From NCBI GenBank assembly GCA_005880175.1, contig VBJR01000399.1:1-7375 (forward strand): DNA of 7,375 bases. Direction: 5' to 3'. The notes beneath the pieces are model-generated. The model ran no database searches. It was not told the origin of the DNA and saw nothing but the letters and a program-made list of their open reading frames with translations. This document shows positions 1-5,831 of this stretch, piece by piece (position 1 is the stretch's first letter; each line of letters starts with the position of its first letter). The position numbers were made by a program, and so were the translations under genes. Source of the DNA: Chloroflexota bacterium (GTDB lineage: Bacteria > Chloroflexota > Dormibacteria > Dormibacterales > Dormibacteraceae).

Positions 1-1
1 C

Positions 2-2781
2 GTGGTGTTCGCGCCGGCGCTGCGGGCGCGGCAGGGCGAGGCGGAGGCGTTCGCGGGGTTCCTGGGCGCGGCGCACGTGTCGGGCGCGGTGGTGGACTGG
101 GCTGCGTACTACGCGGGGACCGGAGCCCGGCGTGTGGACCTGCCCACGTACGCGTTCCAGCGCCGCCGGTACTGGCTCGACGGCGCCCCGGGCGGCGCGG
201 CGCACCCACTGCTCGACGCCACGGTCGAGGTCGCCGACTCCGGCGGGCTCCTGCTCACCGGCCGGCTCTCCCGGACCCGCACCCCGTGGCTGGCCGACCA
301 CACGGTGGCCGGGTCCGTGCTGCTGCCCGGGACCGCCTTCTTGGAGCTGGCGCTGCAGGCCGCGGCCGCCGCCGGTGCGGCCGGCGTGGACGACCTGACC
401 GTCCAGGTCCCGCTCGCCCTGCCCGCGTCGGGCGCGGTGCAGGTGCAGCTCGCGGTCGGCCGCGAGAACGAGCGGGGCTGGCGGACGCTGGCGGTGCACG
501 CGCGCCCGGGCGGCGACCCGGCCGCGGCGTGGACCCGCCACGCCATCGGGCTGCTCGGCCCGGTCGCGCCGGCTCCCGCCGGGCCGGCGAGCTGGCCCCC
601 GGCCGGCGCCGAGCCGGTGGACCTGGCCGGCGCGTACGAGCGGCTGGCCGCGGCCGGCTACGAGTACGGCCCGGCCTTCCAGGGCCTCGTCGCCGCGTGG
701 GCCGCCGGCGCGGACCGGTACGTCGAGGTGCGGCTGCCCGCGTCGGTGGCGGCCGACGGGTACGCCGTCCACCCGGCGCTGCTGGACGCCGTCCTGCACC
801 TGCTGGTGCTCGAGGCGGCGGAGGCCGGCGGCGGGATGCTGCTGCCGTTCTCCTGGTCCGGGGTCCGGCTGGCCGCGGACACGGCGGACCGGCTGCGCGT
901 CCACCTGAGCCGGTCGCCGGACGGCGCCGTCGCGCTGGCGGTCGCGGACGGCGACGGCCGCCCGCTGGGCGGCGTGGCGGCGCTCGGCCTGCGGCCGGCG
1001 CAGGCGGCGGCCGCGAGCGCCGGGCTGCAGCGCCTGGACTGGGCCCGCACCCCCCTCCTCCCCGCCGGCGCCGCCGGCCGGCGCTGGGCGGTCGCCGGCA
1101 CCGGACCGCGCGCCGCGGCGATCGCGAGCGCGGTCCGCGCGGACGGGATCGACGTCGCCGCCGAGCCCGACGTCGTGCTGCTGCCGTACGCGGCGGGCGA
1201 CGCCGCGGACCCGCCCGCCGCGGTGCGCGCGGGCCTCGCCGGGCTGCTGGCCGAGGTCCGGCGCTGGGTCGCCGAGGACCGCGGGGCCGCCCGGCTGGTC
1301 GTGCTGGCCGACCCCGACGGGCTGGCGTCGGCGCCGGCCTGGGGCCTGTGCTGGCCGCCGCGCTGGACGCGGGCGAGCCGGAGTGCGCGGTCCGCGACGG
1401 AGCGGTGCTGGTGCCGCGGGTCGCCGCGGCGCCGGCGACCGAGGCCGCCTCGCCCGACCTGGCCGCGGGCACGGTGCTGGTCACCGGCGGCACCGGCGGC
1501 CTGGGCGCGCTGGTGGCCGCCCACCTGGTCGAGCGCCACGGCGTGCGCGACCTCCTGCTCACCTCCCGGAGCGGGCCGGCCGCCGCCGGGGCCGCCGACC
1601 TGGTCGCGGACCTGGAGCGGCGGGGCGCCACGGTCCGGGTCGCCGCGTGCGACGTCGCCGATCGCGGAGCGCTGGCCGCCCTGCTGGCCTCGGTGCCGGC
1701 CGGCCGGCCGCTCACCGGCGTGGTCCACGCGGCCGGGGCGCTGGACGACGGCGTCGTGGAGGCGCTGTCCCCGGAGCGGCTGGACACGGTCCTGCGGCCC
1801 AAGGTGGACGCCGGCTGGCTGCTGCACGAGCTGACGGCGGACCTGCCGCTGGCCGCGTTCGTGCTGTTCTCCTCCGCCGCCGCCGCGGTCGGCACGCTCG
1901 GCCAGGCCGGCTATGCCGCCGCCAACGCGTTCCTCGACGCCCTGGCCCGGCACCGGGCCGGCCTCGGGCTGCCCGCGGTGTCGATCGCCTGGGGCCTGTG
2001 GTCGCTGCCCACCGGCATGACGGCCGGCCTGTCGCGGGGCGACCGGGACCGGCTGGCCGGGTCGGGCCTGGCGCCGCTGGCGGCGGAGCAGGGGCTGGCG
2101 CTCCTGGACGCCGCGCTGGCCGCGTCGGGCCCGGTGCTGGCCGCCCGCTGGGACCTGGCCGCGGTCCGCGCCCGGGCCGAGGCCGGCGGCGAGGTCCCGG
2201 CGGTCCTCCGGGGCCTGGTGCGCCCCCGGCCGGCGGCGGCGGCGCCCGACGCGGGCGCGATCACGCCGGTCCCGGCCGGGCTGGCCGGCCGGCTGGCCGG
2301 GCTGGACCGGGCCGGCGCCGCCGCGGCCGTGCGCGACCTGGTCCGGGGCCACGTCGCCGCCGCGCTCCGGTACGACTCGTCGGCCGCCGTGGACCTGGAC
2401 ACGCCGTTCAAGGAGCTCGGCATGGACTCGCTCACCGCCGTGGAGCTGCGCAACAAGCTCAGCGCGGAGACCGGGCTGCGGCTGCCGGTCACGGTCGGGT
2501 TCAACCTGCCGACGGTGACCGGGCTGTCGGACTACCTGGTGGGCGAGCTGGTCCCCGCCCCGCCCGCCCCCGACCAGGTGCTCCAGCAGGCGCTGGACCT
2601 GGTCGCCGCCCGGCTCGGCGGGGACGACGCGGGGGCCGAGGAGCGGGACCGGGTGGTGGCGATGCTGCGCGCGGCGGCCGACCGGCTGGGCGGCGCGCGC
2701 GGCGCCGACGACGATGCGCTGGCCGGCCTGGGCCTGGACTCCGACGAGGAGATGTTCCGGTTCATCGACAGCCAGCTGTGA
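2..2781 (+). CDS. Type I modular PKS, C-terminal part: AT tail-DH-KR-ACP-docking; reading frame broken near 1348
   Basis: The 5' end lies outside the window. The first ~55 residues are the post-AT linker, ending in the conserved [12 protein letters not shown]. The DH follows: HxxxGxxxxP with His at residue 100, GYEYGP at 219-224 and HPALLDA with Asp 262, so it looks active. No ER is present. The KR structural half starts at LQRLDW (~342) and runs in frame 2 to WGL (1340-1348). The catalytic half then continues in frame 1: NADPH loop GGTGGLG (1486-1506), LDD motif (1741-1749, B-type), Lys 1801, Ser 1873, Tyr 1912 and Asn 1924. The ACP has LGMDSL with the phosphopantetheine Ser codon at 2428. 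The last ~75 residues, ending in an acidic stretch and FRFIDSQL, look like a C-terminal docking domain. The module should make a trans-alkene; AT specificity cannot be seen. About 30 residues are missing at the frame change. It is kept as a CDS because a sequencing or assembly fault is possible. Confidence 0.93.
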   Translation, partial: GVRAGAAGAAGRGGGVRGVPGRGARVGRGGGLGCVLRGDRSPACGPAHVRVPAPPVLARRRPGRRGAPTARRHGRGRRLRRAPAHRPALPDPHPVAGRPHGGRVRAAARDRLLGAGAAGRGRRRCGRRGRPDRPGPARPARVGRGAGAARGRPRERAGLADAGGARAPGRRPGRGVDPPRHRAARPGRAGSRRAGELAPGRRRAGGPGRRVRAAGRGRLRVRPGLPGPRRRVGRRRGPVRRGAAARVGGGRRVRRPPGAAGRRPAPAGARGGGGRRRDAAAVLLVRGPAGRGHGGPAARPPEPVAGRRRRAGGRGRRRPPAGRRGGARPAAGAGGGRERRAAAPGLGPHPPPPRRRRRPALGGRRHRTARRGDRERGPRGRDRRRRRARRRAAAVRGGRRRGPARRGARGPRRAAGRGPALGRRGPRGRPAGRAGRPRRAGVGAGLGPVLAAALDAGEPECAVRDGAVLVPRVAAAPATEAASPDLAAGTVLVTGGTGGLGALVAAHLVERHGVRDLLLTSRSGPAAAGAADLVADLERRGATVRVAACDVADRGALAALLASVPAGRPLTGVVHAAGALDDGVVEALSPERLDTVLRPKVDAGWLLHELTADLPLAAFVLFSSAAAAVGTLGQAGYAAANAFLDALARHRAGLGLPAVSIAWGLWSLPTGMTAGLSRGDRDRLAGSGLAPLAAEQGLALLDAALAASGPVLAARWDLAAVRARAEAGGEVPAVLRGLVRPRPAAAAPDAGAITPVPAGLAGRLAGLDRAGAAAAVRDLVRGHVAAALRYDSSAAVDLDTPFKELGMDSLTAVELRNKLSAETGLRLPVTVGFNLPTVTGLSDYLVGELVPAPPAPDQVLQQALDLVAARLGGDDAGAEERDRVVAMLRAAADRLGGARGADDDALAGLGLDSDEEMFRFIDSQL

Positions 2782-2794
2782 GGCCGGTCAGGAT

Positions 2795-2800
2795 GGGGGA
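2795..2800 (+). promoter_or_regulatory. Ribosome binding site of the crotonase gene
   Basis: GGGGGA lies 7 nt before the ATG at 2808. It favours that start over the in-frame ATG at 2793, which has only a weak AGG close upstream. It sits 13 nt after the PKS stop, consistent with co-transcription of the two genes. Confidence 0.55.
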
Positions 2801-2807
2801 CGAGCAG

Positions 2808-3507
2808 ATGAGCGACTACCAGACGATCCGATTCCGGCGCGAGGGCGACGTCGGCACCCTGACCCTGGCCCGCCCCGAGAAGCGCAACGCCCAGAACCCG
2901 CTGATGTGGAAGGAGCTGGCCCGGCTCGGCGCCGACCTGCTGGCGGACGACACCCTCCGCTGCCTGGTGGTGACCGGCGAGGGCCCCACGTTCTCGGCCG
3001 GCATCGACCTGGTCGAGGGCATGAGCGGGATGCTGGCCGGCTTCGCCGAGCGCCCGCTGGACGACGAGGACCTGGCCACCGGCACGGCGCGTCCTGTCCG
3101 AGAACGCCCGGGTCGGCCTGCTGGAGACCCGCTACGGGCTGCTGCCCGACATGGGCGCCACGTTCCGGCTGCCCCGCATCGTCGGCGAGAGCCGGGCCCG
3201 CGAGCTGATCCTGCTCGGCGACGTCATCGACGCGGCCGAGGCGCTGCGCATCGGGCTGGCCAACCGGGTCGTGCCGGACGGCGACCTCGAGACGGCCGCG
3301 GCCGAGCTCGCCGGGCGGCTGGCAGCCCAGCCGCCGCTGGCCGTGCGCGGGTCGCGGCGGGCGATCGAGGCCGGGTGGCACGCCGGGCCCGAGGCGAGCC
3401 TGCGGGCCGCCGTGCGGGAGCAGGTCCGGTGCCTGGAATCGGACGACTTCAAGGAGGCCCTGCGGGCGCTGGCCGAGTCCCGGCCCCCGCGCTGGCAGGG
3501 CCGCTAG
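2808..3507 (+). pseudogene. Enoyl-CoA hydratase/isomerase (crotonase family), core deleted and frameshifted
   Basis: Crotonases act on acyl-CoA thioesters by stabilising an enolate. The N-terminal part (frame 3, ~94 residues from 2808) has the family pattern: GTLTLARPEKRNA, then VVTGEGPTFSAGIDL, which carries the first oxyanion-hole region. At 3081-3091 the frame changes and the sequence resumes in frame 1 with RVLSENARVGLLETRYGLLP, then the usual C-terminal helices to TAG at 3505. The Glu in LLETRYG matches Glu164 of rat crotonase. The segment that should lie between (the GxxxGxGxxLAxxCD block with the second oxyanion-hole Gly and the Glu144 position) is absent. What remains totals ~232 residues, against about 255-270 for the family. 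As read it cannot encode an active enzyme. The gene starts 26 nt after the PKS stop, so it is probably in the same operon. Its substrate is unknown; it could act on a polyketide precursor or be an unrelated catabolic enzyme. Confidence 0.88.
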
Positions 3508-3513
3508 AAAGTG

Positions 3514-3704
3514 ATTTGTCTGAGCGGGTTGAAGCACGAAGCCACGGAGGACACGAAGACGCACGAAGCGCCTGGTGCCGCCGCGTCGTCTCCTTCCCGG
3601 AGCGACCCGACGCGTCTTCCGAGGGCGTTGGTCGCCAGCACGCCGAGCCCTTCGTGCGTCTCCGTGCGCTTCGTGCCTTCGTGCTTCAGCTCATTCGGAC
3701 AGAT
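3514..3704. repeat. ~190-bp imperfect inverted repeat of CACGAAG-like units (intergenic palindrome)
   Basis: Arms of ~55 nt (3514-3568 and 3650-3704) are inverted copies. TGAAGCACGAAG at 3530-3541 pairs perfectly with 3677-3688, and AGACGCACGAAG at 3557-3568 pairs perfectly with 3650-3661. The outer 16 nt of each arm differ only by transitions, mostly tolerable as G-U pairs in RNA. The CACGAAG/CACGGAG unit recurs within each arm. The central 81 nt show no further structure I could find. The element occupies most of the 268-nt gap between the crotonase and DUF2867 genes. It has no flanking direct duplication that I can see and no transposase. It could act as a transcription terminator or be a copy of a dispersed repeat family; similar CACGAAG-rich repeats occur between genes in other bacteria, from memory only. 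Confidence 0.8.
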
Positions 3705-3762
3705 GACCGGCGCCGTCTCGGTCTCCGGACGTCGTCGGCGAATATCAATCGGCTAGCCGTGA

Positions 3763-3769
3763 GGGGAGG
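3763..3769 (+). promoter_or_regulatory. Ribosome binding site of the DUF2867 gene
   Basis: GGGGAGG lies 6 nt before the ATG at 3776. It is a strong purine-rich Shine-Dalgarno match and fixes this start. Confidence 0.7.
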
Positions 3770-3775
3770 TCCCGC

Positions 3776-4308
3776 ATGAAGGTCCCGAACACCGAGCACA
3801 CCTCGCGGCCGTGGCGGATCCACGAGCTCACCCACGACTTCCGGCTCGAGGACGTGTGGGCGCTGCCGACGCCGGGCGGCCCGGACGACTTCCCTCGGCT
3901 CGTGCAGCTGGCAGCCTCGCTCGACCCGTCGCAGAGTCCCTCCCGCGCTGCCAGCACGCTCTTCGCGATCCGGTGGAGGCTCGGCGAGCTGCTCGGCTGG
4001 GACAGGCCGAACGCTGGCGTCGGCTCCAGGGTGCCGACGCTCCGCGACCGGTCCCCCTGTACCTGCTGCGCGACGAATGGGCCGGCGAGCTGGCCAACCG
4101 GACCGTGCACGCGGTGATGCACCTGGGCTGGGTGCCCGACGGCGACGGCCGCTACCACGGCCAGATGGCCGTCCTGGTCCGGCCGAACGGGGTCCTCGGC
4201 CAGGGCTACATGGTGGCGATCAAGCCGTTCCGCCACCTGTTCATCTACCCGTCCCTGCTCCGCCAGATCGAGTCGGGCTGGGCGGCCAGCCCGACGCCCC
4301 GGCCCTGA
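3776..4308 (+). pseudogene. DUF2867 family protein, internally deleted and frameshifted
   Basis: The N-terminal part (frame 2, ~92 residues) reads MKVPNTEHTSRPWRIHEL, then DVWALPTPGGPDDFP, FAIRWRLGELLGWD and SRVPTLRDR. The C-terminal part (frame 1, from 4051) reads VPLYLLRDEWAGELANRTVH, then HLGWVPDGDGRYHGQMAVLV and YMVAIKPFRHLFIYPSLLRQI, to TGA at 4306. Together these match my memory of the actinobacterial DUF2867 family, whose function is unknown. In the family about 20 residues (LPADLRDA- and FDALPF-like) join TLRDR to the PLYLL strand; here they are absent and the frame changes at ~4049-4052. No signal peptide or membrane segment is evident. The first half uses AGG, AGT, GCT and GCA codons that are rare elsewhere in the window; the second half does not. 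The gene lies beyond the inverted repeat with its own ribosome binding site, so a link to polyketide synthesis is not shown. Confidence 0.85.
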
Positions 4309-4321
4309 TCGGGCCGGGGCG
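4295..4321. terminator. Perfect 11-bp GC hairpin between convergent genes, putative bidirectional terminator
   Basis: CGCCCCGGCCC (4295-4305) and GGGCCGGGGCG (4311-4321) are exact inverse complements around a 5-nt loop, TGATC. The loop contains the TGA stop of the DUF2867 gene, and the P450 stop is 15 nt beyond the other arm. There is no U-tract, which is usual for actinomycete terminators. The position between two convergent stops fits termination in both directions. Confidence 0.65.
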
Positions 4322-4335
4322 CGGCGGCGGGACCG

Positions 4336-5799
4336 TCAGACGACGGCCAGCCGGGCGGTGCGCGGCGAGCGCGCGTGCAGCTGCATCCGGGCCCCCTTCG
4401 CCGGGACCGTGACGACGATGCGGCTCCGGGTCGCCTCCGGCCGCGGGTCGGCGCGCACGACCTCGTACTGGGACAGCACCTCGCGCAGCACCGTCTTCAT
4501 CTCGAAGACGCCGATCTGCAGGCCGAGGCAGTGGGTGGGGCCGCCGCCGAACGGGATCCACGTGTACGTGCCCGGCTTGGCGCCGAGGAAGCGCTCGGGC
4601 CGGAAGGCGCCGGGCTCCGGGTACACCTCGGGGTCGCGGTGCACCAGGTGGGCGCACGCCAGCAGGACGTCGCCCCGCTCGTAGCGGACGCCGCCGATCT
4701 CGATCGGCTTCATGACCGAACGGGGGATGCCCATGGCCAGCGGCGGCCGCAGGCGCAGCACCTCGTTGACCACGGCAGTCAGGTACGCGTCGCCCGCGCC
4801 CGCGTCGATCTCGGCGAGCAGCCGCTCGCGGATCGCGTCCTCGCGGGTCAGGTACTCGAGCGCCCAGGAGATGCCCGCGGCCGTCGTCTCGGTGCCGGCG
4901 AGGAAGATGGTCATCATCTCGTCGCGCAGCTCGGTGGCGGTCAGCGGCGAGCCGTCCTCGTGGCTGATGCCGAGCAGCACGCCGAGCATGTCGTCGCCGT
5001 CCACGCCCGAGCGCCGGCGCTCCTCGACGGCCTCGCCGATCAGCGCGTCGGCCCGCCTGCGGAGCCGCAGGAAGTCGTGCAGGCCGAGCGGCCGGATCGC
5101 CGACAGCAGCCCCACCATCCCCGGCGACATCTTGTGGATGGTCACGACCGACGTCATGTGGTCGTTGATCCGCATCATCCCCTGGAGCACGTCGAGGAGC
5201 TCGGGCCAGCAGCTCGGCCGCGCCGACCCGAAGATCACGTCGCGGATCACGTTCAGCGTCACCCGGTGGATCAGCGGGTGCATGGCCATCGTCCGGCCGC
5301 GCGGCCACGCGGCGACCTCCTGCCGCGCGGTCTCGGCGATCGACGCCTCGACGCGCTCCAGCGCCCGCCCGCGCATGCTCGGCATGAGGAGGCGGCGGCG
5401 CGTGGTGTGCGGGTCCTCGTCGAGCCAGGCGAGCCCGGTCCGGCCCGTGAACTTCTCCAGCGTCACGGAGCCGCGGCCGGTGTGGAGGACGTCGCGGGGC
5501 GCCAGGTACATCTGGCGCACGTCCTCGTGGTCGGTGAGCACGTACAGCGGCTTGGGCGGGATCCGGATGCTCAGCGCGAACCGGCTGCCGTAGCGCTCGC
5601 GGCACTCCTCCAGGAACGCCGCCGGGCGGTTCCAGTAGATGAAGGCCTGCACCAGCGCGGGCTGCTTCGGCCCGGGCAGGGTGGTGGCGGGGACGGCGGC
5701 CCGGGCCGCCGTCGGCGCCGCGGCCGTGTGGTCCACGGGGCACCCGCCGGCCGGCCCCGGGCCGCCCCCGTCTGCCGCAGTCGTCTCGGGAACATCCAT
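4336..5799 (-). CDS. Cytochrome P450, probable polyketide tailoring oxidase (CYP110/CYP135/CYP138-like)
   Basis: A complete 487-residue haem monooxygenase and the only intact gene here. The I-helix oxygen-activation motif AGTETT is at 301-306. The K-helix ExxR is E346-R349 (NEVLRLRPP), and FRPERF is at 399-404. The haem loop TYTWIPFGGGPTHCLG holds the ligand Cys 424. The FGGG loop, the TYTWIP lead-in, the short I-to-K spacing and EMKTVL after the Cys resemble CYP110/135/138-type proteins more than the classical macrolide CYP107/105 oxidases. This is a judgement from motifs, not from alignment. The first ~45 residues are a Gly/Ala/Pro-rich extension with CPVDH, seen in other actinomycete P450s; there is no membrane anchor. 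ATG 5799 is preferred, with GAGGG 8 nt upstream; GTG 5808 is a possible alternative three codons earlier. It follows the PKS-TE stop by 32 nt, implying co-transcription and a role in oxidising the released product. A redox partner is not in the window. Confidence 0.95.
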   Translation of the reverse strand: MDVPETTAADGGGPGPAGGCPVDHTAAAPTAARAAVPATTLPGPKQPALVQAFIYWNRPAAFLEECRERYGSRFALSIRIPPKPLYVLTDHEDVRQMYLAPRDVLHTGRGSVTLEKFTGRTGLAWLDEDPHTTRRRLLMPSMRGRALERVEASIAETARQEVAAWPRGRTMAMHPLIHRVTLNVIRDVIFGSARPSCWPELLDVLQGMMRINDHMTSVVTIHKMSPGMVGLLSAIRPLGLHDFLRLRRRADALIGEAVEERRRSGVDGDDMLGVLLGISHEDGSPLTATELRDEMMTIFLAGTETTAAGISWALEYLTREDAIRERLLAEIDAGAGDAYLTAVVNEVLRLRPPLAMGIPRSVMKPIEIGGVRYERGDVLLACAHLVHRDPEVYPEPGAFRPERFLGAKPGTYTWIPFGGGPTHCLGLQIGVFEMKTVLREVLSQYEVVRADPRPEATRSRIVVTVPAKGARMQLHARSPRTARLAVV

Positions 5800-5807
5800 G
5801 TCCGTCA

Positions 5808-5812
5808 CCCTC
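5808..5812 (-). promoter_or_regulatory. Ribosome binding site of the P450 gene
   Basis: On the minus strand GAGGG precedes the ATG at 5799 by 8 nt. It would overlap or abut the alternative GTG start at 5808, so it supports the ATG. Confidence 0.5.
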
Positions 5813-5831
5813 ACTCGATCACGAGGTGGTC

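Noticed and set aside
1000..1350. Enoylreductase domain between DH and KR
   Set aside because: No ER motifs are present; the stretch is the KR structural subdomain starting at LQRLDW.
1340..1360. Programmed ribosomal frameshift or bypass in the PKS
   Set aside because: There is no slippery run, and conserved residues are missing rather than present in another frame, so a frameshift would not restore a full KR.
255..1895. 546-residue minus-strand open frame
   Set aside because: Antisense shadow of the DH-KR region, Arg/Pro/Ala-rich with no domain.
3511..3756. 81-residue open frame starting MICLSGLKHEATEDTKTHE
   Set aside because: It is the translation of the inverted repeat and its loop; it has no ribosome binding site and no recognisable domain.
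3719..3760. Promoter upstream of the DUF2867 gene (AT-rich AATATCAATC at 3741-3750 as a -10 region)
   Set aside because: It is the only AT-rich patch in the gap, but no convincing -35 element lies 16-19 nt upstream, so it is too weak to call.
1383..3779. 798-residue open frame on the plus strand
   Set aside because: Most of it is an Arg/Gly/Pro-rich shadow of the PKS and of the crotonase C-terminus; only the part from 2808 to about 3087 is real, and belongs to the crotonase gene.
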